The position numbers and the translations under genes were made by a program. A stretch of DNA of 64,000 bases from Albifimbria verrucaria (taxonomy: Eukaryota; Ascomycota; Sordariomycetes; Hypocreales; Stachybotryaceae), in contig JAHREC010000011.1 of NCBI GenBank assembly GCA_020081605.1, positions 3,348,001 through 3,412,000 on the forward strand, in the 5' to 3' direction. Under the pieces are notes generated by a model. That model was not told where the DNA came from and made no database searches. It was given only the letters and a program-made list of their open reading frames with translations. Below are positions 24,491 through 36,434 of the stretch, in pieces (the stretch's first letter is position 1; each line of letters opens with the position of its first letter).

Positions 24491-27212
24491 GGTGACAACA
24501 GTAGAATGATGAAGTCTTGGCTCGGATTCGGTTTTATTATAACAGGATTATCTCGATGCTAGCCAGCGCACATGATGATCTTACATATAGCGAGGGCAGA
24601 ATGGGTTGCAAGACCGCGTTGCAGCAAAATACCAAAGCAAACAACGGAAGGGCAAGCAGGGGAGAGGGGCTCTCGTCAGCAATTATACCTACCAGCTCTG
24701 CCTGTTTCACTGACCTGACTGCGTCGCGTAGCGTTTCCGCACCCCGCTGCTCACCTCACACATGAGAAGGGCGGGCGGAGAGCCTCAATCATGCAAGCGG
24801 CAGCACGCCTTACGAGGCCGGGAATCAATAGGAACGCACCAAAGCGGAGATGGGCGAGCACTTGCATGAAGCTGTGCTTCCCTGTATGGACAAGGTAGGC
24901 AGATGCGTGGGTTGAAGGGGCGAAGCACAGATACCTCCCTCGGCTCCAGATTGATGCGGAGGTGACAAGGCTTCCATCCTTGAATGTATGCAGATATGTG
25001 GCTCGAAAGAGCCAATGCGTCTTTGTTTCACGGCTTGTTCTTGGTGGAAACGGATTGGAATCTTTGCCTGCTTGCCAACATGGCAGATCAGCCGCCTTGT
25101 CAGGTAGCCAAGCGGGCATATTATCAGGGACTCCGTCTTTGGCAACATTGACACAGGTAGACTATGTGCTAAGCCGTGAATAAGTGCGTGGTCATGATGT
25201 CTTTCTTGGGTCACACTGGGATGACGGCAATTGAACGACCTTGCGCAAGCCCCACGAAGCAATCAACCGAAGAGAGGGATCAACGACAATGGAATAGCCG
25301 ATGCGAACTATGCATGAGGCTCCTCTTACACCAGTCATGAGCGAGAGAGGTTTCGGTGAGCAACGATAGTGCGTATAAAGAATGTCTCCAATTGGACGCC
25401 AATGCTGCACGTTGGACGCAGGAGGCCAGATGAGACTGGCGTAGCTGATAGGCGTTGCTGCGGATCTGCTGAAAAGAGCCTTTTCTGGAAACCTATGGTA
25501 AGCAATGTCTTAGTAGGTAAGAACGATAAAAATGGAGTGAGCGTCAACAGCTGAGGTGCATCTTAAAATACATATTGGAATTGTTACCCCACTTGTCGCG
25601 TTGTTAGGACGAAGGCTTCCACATGTGATATTGTCCTTTAACCAAATATTATTTGCTGTGAAACTTTTGATGGCACTTGCTAGAGTAATTAAAGATAATT
25701 GCATGATATCAATCATTAACTAAGGAAGTTCCTCTCTGTCAACGGTTTCTATTCGCGACATGTCTCTGTGAAACGGCTGCTTCAATGCTAAAATTCAAGC
25801 CGCTGCTGAAAATAGAACATGATACGATGGCCTGACACAACGGCCGCAGTTACTTCCAACTAAACTACGAATCATACGTAGACAATCTTACGTACTAGAG
25901 AAATGTCCCTCATGGATTCCAGGTTCGCTTTGGGAGTTTCCCGCAATGCTCGGGTATCTCGAGTTAAATGCCCAATTAGACATCAGATGCTAGGAGGAAA
26001 ATCAACTCATGATTGCAGCAAATGCATTTTTGGCATCACTCAACAGAAACTGTTCATTGGTGAACGAGCTGAAGTAGATTTCTCCAATTATCCACATTAG
26101 ATAGCTCGTGTTCCGATCCAACCACCACAAATTGTCGGTACCCTATACCCGGCCGAAACCTATAAATTGAATAGCCAACCCGAATTAAGAGGAGTTGTTT
26201 TTGGTTGTTGTTTGCAGAGTTTTTCTATTCACTTGATCGATGCCAGAGAGACTACTGTTGTGGAATTTGCAAGTGGCAGCTTACAACTCGGAGACTAATG
26301 CATGAATTCCATTCAACCGGAAGCGGTGGCGTCAATCAGAAGAGAGGTCGGCTTATAACAATGAGGTGATAATGAACAGTAGAAACTACTTTGACGAACA
26401 TGAACCGTTCACTCCGCCGTTTGTGAAAACTATCGATTGCAGTGCAGAGCATTACGGAGACAGCATGCGAATAACTAATATAGCAACTTGGATTTACCAG
26501 AGTAACGAGGTGCATGAAGGGCTTCCGGAAGCAAATTATTGCGTTCCTAAAGAACTATTCCAATATAAGATTATCTTTGCAACATATTTGCAAGAATCAG
26601 TTTCCTGGATCCTGATTATCCGAGCTTGCTTATTAGCTCGTCCTATGCCTCGCCGTATTTCATCACGACAACTTTTGCACCGCCTGTGTCTTTCTATATG
26701 CAGGGAGGGAGCCCTGAGAGTCCATCGAGCCTTATCATCCCCTATATATTCGCTCATTCCATCATATAATATATGCTCTTGGCATCAAATACACTACATG
26801 TCAACCGTGGACGAGAGTTTACCAATATTGAGACGTGGTCGCACGTAAACCTCAAGATCCAAAGGCTTCCATTCAACAACGGGAGGTCTTAAAGTCACCA
26901 GCCAACACATTAATTACTTCAACAGAGCGACTAGTCGACTTGCTAGGCATGTCAATACTATTTAGCTATCTCAAAAATGGCTCCAATTGTTCCGCACAAG
27001 ATCTATTCGGTTGATGGACGTGGGAGCACCAAATCTGCAATGACAACACCGCAGTCGTCTTTGTAAGCTGATTTGGATCGCCTCGCTGTCTGATTAGGCC
27101 AGGGTCTTCTCTACATACATGCGTCATTTCAAGGCGCCAAGTGGAACATTCTCCCACTTGGGGCGCCCCATTTCCAAGATATTCACCTACTCACTATCCA
27201 TCAAAACGCGGA
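24491..27212. other. Gene-poor, partly AT-rich region
   Basis: About 2.7 kb with no gene I can support. From about 25,500 to 27,000 the sequence is visibly more AT-rich than its neighbours. ORFs such as 26366-26848 (plus strand, 160 codons) show no motif or splice context and are not called. Confidence 0.35.
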
Positions 27213-28090
27213 TCAGACCCAGGCAACCTGCTTCGCTATAATGGCTAGAGATTTCTGTGTTAGCTGATTGGCGATAGCCTTCAACGTCACATGTGTTGGA
27301 AAGCTCTTGAGATCATCTTCCCAAAGTGGCTCTTTCTCATAACTTATTACAAGCTAGGAAGAGGGAGTTAGAACTCTCGCGATAAATGCTAACCTTATGC
27401 AAGATCATGGTCCTGGAGCGATCACAAGGCCAGAACCCGACCGAATAGTCAACGTTCCCACGCCATCATAAAATAACTCCAGTACATCTGACATTAATGC
27501 ACTGGTAGGTTGCGCTGTTCACCTCTGTCCTCCAACAGGACATCTACAAATCAGCCTTTAGCGGCCCACCTGAACCAAATCCAAGTAGCCAAAGGACCAT
27601 GTATATAGTTGAAAAGCGAATATACAAATAGTGCTTCCATCTAAAGTCGCTAACGAACCTATGTATATGGTCCTTCGTCGATGCAAAGTGGCGAGAGTAA
27701 CCTGTCCCAGTTGGCTGCGATATAGCATTAGCTGGAGATAGCATTTTTAGAAACCAACAAGCGCGTTTCCATGTGGTACACAAAGAGGCTAGGCAGACTT
27801 AGTATTAAACGGAATTGATCTGTGAGATCTGCGACAATCTTTGGACCTTATTAGCAGTCCTCCTCGTTCGCAGGTAGGAATGGGGTGTGAGCCGGGCCTG
27901 TTAAGCTTACATCCAACAAGTCAGCCACTGCGTCAGAGGATGGGTTGAAACGAGGTGCTGCATTGACAGAATCCTTCAGGCGTGTATCAAAAGACGAATC
28001 AGGTGCCTGTGAGTAAGCGTATCAGAATAGATGTTATGCTGGAAAAGAGCAATACACGGAGTTCAAACGGTCAAGATCAGTCGACGCCAT
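27213..28090 (-). CDS. Probable multi-exon gene of unknown function
   Basis: No long ORF shows this gene; I assembled it from splice signals. It starts ATG at 28090 (MASTDLDRLNS), with donor GTGTAT and acceptor TTACTCACAG giving a 51 bp intron. Exon 2, 28006-27911, encodes 32 residues (start APDSSFDTRLKDS, end DAVADLLD) before a GTAAGC donor. Further coding-like pieces are TDQFRLILSLPSLFVYHMET, then RHFASTKDHIHRFVSDFRW and WLLGFGS. A phase-compatible GT-AG intron joins these to DVLELFYDGVGTLTIRSGSG. The last exon runs LVISYEKEPLWEDDLKSF and stops at 27213-27215. One junction (about 27,835-27,910) and one base near 27,408 remain unresolved, as expected from the error pattern in this window. 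Total length would be about 200 residues. I do not recognise the family. Confidence 0.45.
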
Positions 28091-31000
28091 TTTTGTCATT
28101 TTTGTGACATTACTTGGGTCTTCTGGTCTCATTTTTTAGTGATGATAAGATCTTGTCTCAGCGAGTCTAAAATGGATAAATCACATATCACAAGATTGTC
28201 TCATGCTGTACCACTGCGCTAATCCGGTAGATTCAACAGCTGCGAAAAGGCCCAGGCGCCCAGCGTGGAATCCAACACACCCAAGTTGGATGAGGTCCGA
28301 GTTTTCATGGGAGGTCCGGGACCAAGTCCATCGCTCACGATCAAATACCAAGGCTTCATTGCCGCACATGACCGGTTCACGGTCAATGACAGGAGCACCG
28401 AAATTTAAACTCGCCGGATCTGTACCGTCTATAACCCGAAGTAACGTATGCTCGCTATGAAAGAATTTTAAGCATGTATGCAGCTTTGAATTCTCCATGT
28501 CGTGCCGCGACACGGATGATCCATCACACCCCGATCCCTGGGTTGGCCGCGCGGGAACGGGAACCTAAACTTTGGCGATCTCACCAATCACCCGGTACGA
28601 GGTTGTTTGGGCGTGCCTGAGACTTTGATGGGCTGTAATTAGGGGATCATAGTTGACAGGGAATCCGCGGCACAGAAAGATCCCTTTCATTCGGGCAACC
28701 AAGATGAAGTTCCTCGAGCACGTTCTGAACAGCCAGTTCCCTGCTCCCTCCGTCTTGGCTGATGAAATTAGTGGAGTTGCCATGAGTTTCGAGCCTTGGA
28801 AAGGAATCAGATCACTGTTGGACAGTAATATGGGGTCTAGGTAATCGTCGGGAATAGATGCTACACATCTATTTGCGGAGGGCCGGATTCTGACGATTTC
28901 TTCACTGCATTTGGTACATCCATCTCTAGAAGAATGACCAAATCCAGTCAGGATGGACGGCATGGCATTGCTGGATAGATTGGGTACTGCAGTAAACTTT
29001 AGCCGGGAGGTGCTACCAGCCACAGTAACGCACGCCTTGGCAATCTCCATAGGCCAATGAGGTAATTGGTCGAAATGCTAGTGGAGAGCGGAGTGGATGA
29101 GCAACATTTGGAGGCGTGATATCTTGCGATGGTACGGAGTACTTGATCTGGCCTCAAGCGACAGTTGGGGTACACTTTCTGTTTGCGACACCGAGAAAAG
29201 TCCATGAGGAGGCGCGCATGGGAAAACCATTGCGTAGTGTGTAAGTTTAGGGACAGAATAAGCCGGAGCCACGATGCAATCAGCGGCAGCGTCAAGCCGA
29301 GCCGACAGGGGAGCTAGAGGATCTTCAAGGGGCTTGCTTGTTTGTAGTGCCCGCATATCAAAACGTCAGGTGGCCAGAGCTGGAAATAATCTGTGCAAAC
29401 GATGCTACTGCTCCTTGCGTCGTAGCCGAATTTTGTTCCCCATTCCTGCCAGAGGATCGAGAGGAGGGGTTTGGGCCGAGTTGGGAGGAGCAGAAGCTGC
29501 AAAACAATTGAGTTTAATCAGAAACTGTAGTCTGTAACCGCAATGTTAGAGATGCATCTGGGGTCAGAAGCAGCCCTGGGCAGGTCCAGACGGCAGCGGG
29601 TTGCCCAGCATTGCATTACTAGGTGGAAGAGGGCTCCATCGTGAGCACAGTGCCTGGTTTCAGCCGGGAGGGATCCGCACCCAAGCTGGCACCCAAGAAC
29701 AGTCGTACAGTAGGGACACGATAGCGACCAACCTAGCTCACGCTGCCAGAATCAGACCGTCATCCAAGAGGCCGCAGGATCCGCCACATTGCAGTATCGT
29801 GGCCAGAGGACGACGAGGAGGCGGTCTCGGCACGACTGCAGGCTCCTCAACCCTGGGAGGTACTATATGTGTATGGTGAAAAGTTGGCATGGCACGGCAC
29901 CAGGTTGCCGAAGACAGGAGCAACCACGGTGCCCGAAGACTCTTGGCTCCCGTCAGCAGGCTCGTCGGAGACAGCGAAAAGGCCAAGCGGCTAATGAGTG
30001 CTTGGCGTGGATGCCCAGACCAGGGAAAAGGCCGGGTCGCCGCACGCTGGGAGCCCACCGTAGGACGAGAAATAGCGGCAGCTGTTTTGCTGGGCGATGT
30101 CTGTTATATGACTGATGGAATTGGTTGATAGATCGACGACTGGGATGCCGGAGATGCAGATACTGCTGCTGTCTGTGCCCGTGTGTTGGTGTTGGCTGGC
30201 GTGGGAGGAGTTTGGCTGGCTGGTGGTGTCTGGTACCTGAACTTCAGGTGGTCGACCTTGCCACATTCGGGTACCTGAATGCGGTACATTTACTCACTCA
30301 CCTTACATAAGTGATGCCTAGCCAAGTAGGTAGGTAGTAGGTCGGTATAACATCGTGGACGGACCGGGCCAATGCCTCTTTGGGAGATTCCTTATCACCG
30401 ATTTTGTGTTTCTCTGGTAGATCATTTATGATGTACTTGGCCTGTTTTGTTATTATTGGGGGTTTTTTTTTAACTTTGAATCGTTACTATGGATTTCTAC
30501 ATATAATGAGGAAGGGAGATATAATCGAGGGGCCTAAACATCCAATGGACAACAAAAAGAAAAGAAAAAGAAAAAAAAATCAGAGGAAAAAAAGCCGCCG
30601 GTCAAATCTTCTTCAGTGTGGAATTCAAAACACGAGAGCGACGTATTCACGCTACCGCTGGGTCCGTACCTTACTTAGCAACATGCGTCACATCATAATT
30701 AGCTGTTGGCCTACCGCAGCCGGTTATTGATCCGGTCTAATGTTCTTAGTTACGGAGTAGTGCCGCCCCAAACACGCGCAGCACGAGTCGGCCCTCTGCG
30801 CAAATTCTCCCGCGCAGCGGCCGTAGTGGACAGGCCCTACCGCACAATGACTGCTACAGTGACAAAGTGACCACTACAGTGGCTACAGTGGCCCATCCCG
30901 TAGTTCCGTCCGCCGTACCAGCCGTCCGCCCACCCCCACCACCCCTGTATGGCCCGCCCTCGTGGCCAATTGCGCTGCGCTGTGGGCCATTCGTTCCTTG

Positions 31001-31546
31001 GCCACGCCCCTCCCAACCTTCCAGTATCCTCCACTCCCCCAGCCAAGTCCGAAACCCTCCACCACCCAAACCTCGCTCTGCCTCCGTCTGGGTCTGGCCA
31101 ACTCCTCACTCCGTGCCCACTCTTCCAATGTTCGTTCATTCCGTTTGAATCCCTTCCTTCTCCAGGACCGACCACCTCTGCTTGCTCCATCGTGCAAATT
31201 CAATCTCGCCTCGTCTCCCGTTCTCCCGTCGGCATCACCACCACCATCACCCGTCGTTCCATCACCACCGCCACTCGACCCGTTACCAGAACGTCGACCC
31301 TCGATCCGAATTCGCTCTCTCCCTCCGACACTGCTCGCTCCTTTTGATTCGTGCCACACACAGCCCATCATCGACCGACGACCGTCGACACTGTGACCTG
31401 TACCCACCAAAATACGTACAACCCATCAGAACCTTCAGCAAAGGACTCGACGGGTGCGTCCCGCGACCTGTCGAGGTCCCGATTCTTCCAGGTCGGATGC
31501 TTTCGCGATCCTAACGTCCTCGTCCCTTCCCTCCAAACACATCGCC
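28091..31546. other. Intergenic region with unsupported ORFs
   Basis: About 3.5 kb. Two minus-strand ORFs, 28181-28513 (110 codons) and 28565-29050 (161 codons), have protein-like composition. They lack a recognisable domain, a clear start context or convincing splice links, so they are noted, not called. From about 30,780 to 31,546 the plus strand is C-rich and fits the leader and promoter of the membrane-protein gene at 31547. Confidence 0.35.
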
Positions 31547-33793
31547 ATGATTCCCGCAAATGGCAACCCGTCGGATCTGGATCGGCGGCCCTCGACGCGG
31601 CAATCTATGGCAATGTCCGACGATGCCACCGACGATGACTACGACCTCAACGCCATGGCTGTGTCTGATGGCTTCCGACCCAACGATGCCTCGTCCGCCA
31701 GCACCCAGCGCACCCTCCCGTCCACCGAGACTACCGTCACGCCGCCGCCCCCAACATTAGACGCTGCTGGCATCTCCCAGAAGCAAGCCTCCGACATCTA
31801 TCGACGCCCATCAAGTGTATCGAAAGCTCATCGTCCTCACGACTCACTGACTCTCCACAATGATGGGCTCGGCGCCGGGGCTGCTGCCAACTTTCCGTCC
31901 TCTTCAGGAAATGCAGCCAGCGGTTCACATATCATCCGGATGGAAAGCCCTTATCAAGGACCTTCTGGTCCATCTCACCCCTACACCATGTATCCTCAAC
32001 GAACTCTCAGCAACCTCACTGTATCAACCGATTCCACAAGTCTTGGCTCGTCACAACCATACTCCGGACAGAATGGCCCAACGCATCCATACACTCTTTA
32101 CACTCAACATACCACCCCAGTTCAAGAAGGCTCCCAGCAACATATACCGCTGGGCTTCACACCCATGGTAGGTGGATACCAACGACAGTTGGGCCCGGAC
32201 GGTGAGGACGTTGGCGGTATTATAGGTCCTCTGGGACATACCGAAGAACTTCCACCATACACCCGGTACCCTACGGAAGCATATACCAGGAGGGATGTAT
32301 CATCGGAATCAGGAACTCCTGTCACTGGTTCTGCCACCGCTACTACCGATCCTACCAGCAGTGTTGCTACCAATCTTGGCGCCAATATTACCGCCAGTAC
32401 CACCACAAACAGCACGAATGCTCGGAGCATGATCCCTGGCGCTGGAGGCATCGGCATAGCCACACGAAACCCCGAATTCTCGTCCACCGACGAGGATCTC
32501 CCGACCTCGCTCACACCAGTCTACACGTAGCACGCCTTCCCAAGCAAGCCAACACGAAATTAACATGGCCGCACATTCTGTTGCTGAGAAGCCAACCATG
32601 ACAAAATGGCAAAGGCGAGCCAGAAAGAAGATGTGTGGCATAGTCCCATATTGGGCCATCTGTCTACTTTTCTCATGTGTCATTATAATGGCAAGTGTAA
32701 TGGCAGGTGTTCTCACAACCTTCCTGGGTGGTTATGATGATGACTCAAATGAGTAAGTAATTGGTATTTTGGCAATTTTTTCCCTTGTGCTAATATCGCT
32801 CACAGGAGTGCGGATGAGTATACTGACCCTCCTTCGCCGGTTCTCCCGGATCCTCTCCCTTACCTGCCTTCGGATCTGGCTCCATTAGCAGTTGGAAGTT
32901 TTGGTTTGCCTTTAATGGAACCCAGCCAGGCGTCAAGATCATGCTTCAACGACTCAACCCAGGCCCAAGCATGGAACTGCAATATCCCTGGGCGAACCTT
33001 TTCTATGAATGTGTCCAAGGTCCCCAATGCCTCTGACACAGAAAATTACGAACTGACTCTCGCTCCAATCGACCCTCCCAATTCAAGGTACATCTGGGGC
33101 ACAGCACCACCCAATGTTCCTGATCCAGTATTGCTCAAGCTAGTCAATGATACCTTTGAGCCTAACCGAAGCCCGGCTTGGTGGCTAAAGATTGCATACA
33201 ACAAGACAGTCATCGTTTCTGAGAACGACTTCAAGAAGAGCTCGAGCCCCACAAAGCGAGATTGGACTTACACAGACTTTCCTGATGAAGGCTTTAGTCC
33301 TACGCAATACAAGAAGAAGAGCACGTCTGCAGTCGACGGTGATAAGCCTTGGATCTGCACATGGCCTGAGACAACATTGGAGATATTTATTTATCCTAGC
33401 CAGAACAGCAGTCTTGTAATGACCACGACGACCTCGTCGGGCATTCCAGCTCCTACCGCGACCATACCCGATTCTCCCAGCGGGACACCAGGCCCCAATT
33501 TATACAAGCCTTATCCTAGGATGATTAAATTTCTCGAACGTCGACAATCATTTGACTTCGATCCCCAACCTTATTGTCGTCAGGTCGAGGTATACAGCAA
33601 TGGTCATAAAGACAGGCCGGTTCTGGATGCAAATGGCAGGCCTAATATTGTGGAGATCGTGGAGAACGACAGAGTGCGGTTGATGGAACAGCTTGCAAAT
33701 GAGGTTGACAAGAGAAGCGATTTTGGTGGCATGAGGGTTCGAGACAATGGACTTGAGTTGACCGACTGTGGATGTCTATGGTGGATGACTTAA
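31547..33793 (+). CDS. Conserved-looking single-pass membrane protein, unknown function
   Basis: A large protein with a disordered Ser/Thr/Pro-rich N-terminal half (start MIPANGNPSDLDRRPSTRQS). It is followed by a basic stretch (KWQRRARKKMCG) and one membrane segment (IVPYWAICLLFSCVIIMASV). The C-terminal domain of about 330 residues carries several N-glycosylation-type NxS/T sites and scattered Cys (SCFNDSTQAQAWNCN, DCGCLWWMT). The order suggests a cytoplasmic tail and an extracellular or lumenal domain. It resembles a fungal family known only as a domain of unknown function (possibly DUF7820, from memory). Exons are 31547-32752 and 32806-33793, with a 53 bp intron. The frame breaks at about 32,495-32,525, where DEDL should pass into a PRSHQSTRSTPSQ segment; the break is probably in the CTCCC run. 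The start at 31547 is preferred over an upstream in-frame GTG. Confidence 0.75.
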
Positions 33794-34720
33794 GGTCTGA
33801 ACTCTTACACCTGGAGCCAGGAGTAGGGAAGCCTTGCCAGTTGGTTTACAGCGGGGCATTCTCAACGGTGCTTCGTGTTTTCGGACATTTCTATTGTTTT
33901 CAGCAACCTTGGATTCAAGGCTTACGATACCGTTTTTTTTTGTTAAGGCTGTGCCTGAGTGGCGCTTGTTTTGGTTTGCATCCCCGGTACAATAGGCCAT
34001 GAGGGCACGGGGTGTATGAGCGGGAGTTTATGGAGTTTGGTTATTCGACTGAAGGTTACCCCTTGCCTGGTGAAAGAAAGGTTTGGGTATGAAATGAGCA
34101 GACCAGGAGGGCAAATCCCTGGTCACTTTATGTTACATTGGCAGATATCCTAGATAGGTTTTGTACAGCAAGGGTATGCACAGATACAATTGGGCATTTT
34201 ACTTGACAGTTTGGCATATTGCGTTATCAGTGATACATGATGATCCATCTAGTACATCTCTATCGCATAAAAATGAACATCATTAGAATACAACGGAGGG
34301 CCATCGCCGAGTGCACGCTGAGAAGGCTTGATACCTCTTAAGACGCCAATGCATGCGCTTTCCATCCCTACTACTTTATCATACTCAAAGCTAACCGGGC
34401 TTCCCATCTTTATCAAGAGCCTCTAGGTGAAGCTTGGCCTCGTAACCTGTACAGCTATGTAAGATTTGTGGTCATGTGGGCTTGTGGCCATGTGGTACAT
34501 CAATCTCAGCTGAACGTTCTTCTCCGCTGGAAGCAGGACTGCATCACATCACCGTGGAGCTGAGGTGATGAGCGCAAGACATTGGACCGCTGCTATGAGG
34601 GCCTGTCTTGACGACACCTCTGCGACAGCCTGGGTGTCTAGCGACTTCGCCTGTCAGGTGGGTTGTTTCTGTCGTGAGGCAAGACTCCGCTTGCTCTGTT
34701 TGCTGTTGGACAACCCGCCG
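33794..34720. other. Shared 3' region between convergent genes
   Basis: No gene is seen in about 0.9 kb between the stop codons of the membrane-protein gene (plus) and pex20 (minus). It holds their 3' UTRs. Confidence 0.45.
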
Positions 34721-35836
34721 TCAATTGGCCGTCTTTGCAGTCCCTTCGCCAGCATCATCGGTTTGACGAATCTCGTTGTCAATGATGTCTTTCCTCCCGT
34801 CTCGGAAGTCTCGCATAAGCGACAGGAACACGGAGTTTTTCCACTTCTCGCCATCCTCATGCTGTACCGACTCGAGGAGCCTTTCAGCAGCTTCGGAGAC
34901 TGCAGACTTGCTTGCCGCAGTGGAAGCGGCGGTGTCAGCCTGCTCAGACGCTGTTGCAGGCTGCTGCTGGGGCGTTGGATCAAGGCTGAGGTTGCCTATC
35001 TCCGGTGTCTCAAGGTCTGTGAAATGCGCCGGCTTGGTGTCCTGCTGTGCGCTAGTCGTCGCAGTTTCCTGGGCCGCGTGTTCGGTTTGGGGAAGAACGG
35101 CTTCGTACAACTCCAGCTCGCTAGCAACTTGGTCCATCATGGCATCGACCTCCTTCATTTGCTCGCCGTTGGAAGTGTTGCCGCCATAGCTTGCCATCCA
35201 CCGAGACATTTCCTGGTCAAAGTCGGATTGGCCTGCGGGGTGCTGAGCCATGAGACCATTGCCCATCATTCCACCGTTTTGCATCTGGGGAATGCGAAAT
35301 TAGGCTGACCAAAGGCAGCTTGAAAGTTCAACTGGGGAGCGGGTTGGCTGAGCTGGGAAGGGAGGGAACCTGTTGCACCTGTCCGTTGGGAAGAGGGCCA
35401 CGGCCTGAAAACCGTTGAAAGTCGGCAGCCCAGTTGCTCACATCTGGTGCTGGAGAAGCTCTCGCCGAGTGTGCGAGCATAGGCTGGGCCTGAGCAGGCG
35501 CATGAGGGAAATGATGAGCATGTGCCGGTTCAAGAGCGGCAGCATGCGCCGCTAACCTTCCAGCAGGATCATGGAGCACACCGGGCAGTGCCGAGCCTCC
35601 ATTCGCGAAGGCATGGAAGTTATCCTGGGCTTGGTTCCCAGGAGCGGCTGCAGAACGGAATGACTAGAGATGAGTTAGCAAGTATAGCGTATCAAGGGTT
35701 TGAAGATGGCATCTTACACTTTGGCCGTGGACAGCTGAGGTATCTCTTAGACGATCCTGGTGATGGCTGACGTCTCTGGTTTGATGGTCGACGAGACGCT
35801 TAAAGGCGTTGCGCCACTACATGAAGCGTCGGCCAT
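34721..35836 (-). CDS. pex20: Peroxin Pex20, PTS2 co-receptor
   Basis: Pex20 works with Pex7 to import PTS2-bearing proteins such as thiolase into peroxisomes and docks on Pex14. The start is ATG at 35836 (MADASCSG). The Cys at residue 6 matches the conserved N-terminal Cys that is ubiquitinated for receptor recycling in this family. Exon 1, 35836-35718, ends at HGQS; after a 53 bp intron, exon 2 (35664-34721) starts SFRSAAAPGNQAQDNF. A WAADFQRF motif and an NFQAAFGQPNFAF segment follow. The C-terminal part, KWKNSVFLSLMRDFRDGRKD, is typical of Pex20. Two bases are missing: one near 35810-35813 (restoring SGANAFKRLVDHQ) and one in plus-strand G3 35355-35357 (joining PSLP to QLSQPAPQLNF). It is divergent from sec13. 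Confidence 0.9.
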
Positions 35837-36434
35837 GGCTGTGGGTTTGTGAGTGAAGGGCTGTGGCGGCAGCTCTGCCTGGACTGCGATGTCCGAGGGG
35901 CGATTTATAAGGCGATATAACCTCGGCGCAACAGAGGTGGCGTAGCGACTACAGTCGCCGGCGATTCTTTGTGCTGCGAAGAAATTCGATATAGAGAATA
36001 TAGTAGACCTTAAAGCCTTGAGTAAGGATATTGCGGTTCCGAGTCTTGAAATGTTTTATCACAAGGGGTAGTTGAATGCTGGATGTTGTAGGATGAATGA
36101 GCAACGGAAGTCATTCGGCCTTTGCCCGTGATTCTAGCCGAGGCCGACGACCGCAACGAGCTAAAGTGGGACTGCCCAGGTCCAGGTCCAGGTCCAGGTC
36201 CAGGGTAAGTCAAATGTGCCGTCAGGGGTTGAGGCAAGGTGGGCCTTAGTGGACCTTGCTCTGGTTGCTCGTATCACGTGATGCTGGACAGCAACCGCCA
36301 ATCTGTCACTACCTTACGATAGCTGCGGCCACCGTGGACAGCTTCAGGCGACAAGACGATACCCTGTTTCTTGTTACCCCCATTTCCGCCCATTTCTTTT
36401 AAGTCGCTGTGAGCTTGAAGCTCTATCTATCAAA
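35837..36434. promoter_or_regulatory. Divergent promoter of pex20 and sec13
   Basis: This 598 bp gap carries both promoters. It has three copies of the CCTCGG/CCGAGG core, at 35893-35898, 35921-35926 and 36138-36143, the site reported for the FarA/FarB fatty-acid regulators. The nearest two lie 57-90 bases upstream of the pex20 start. A perfect palindrome ATCACGTGAT sits at 36273-36282 (E-box core). Occupancy and regulation are inferred. Confidence 0.5.
36175..36204. repeat. Hexanucleotide tandem repeat (TCCAGG)5
   Basis: Five head-to-tail hexamers, the first imperfect (CCCAGG), in the intergenic region between pex20 and sec13. It could vary in length between strains. Confidence 0.85.

Noticed and set aside
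26366..26848. 160-codon plus-strand ORF in AT-rich DNA
   Set aside because: No recognisable motif or plausible start context, and its composition is like random AT-rich sequence.
28181..29050. Two consecutive minus-strand ORFs (110 and 161 codons)
   Set aside because: Composition is protein-like, but I found no domain, no joining splice sites and no convincing start, so they are mentioned only in the intergenic note.
30837..31410. Overlapping ORFs on both strands around 31 kb
   Set aside because: They come from a C-rich leader region; there are no splice signals, conserved segments or start context, and the real start of the gene is at 31547.
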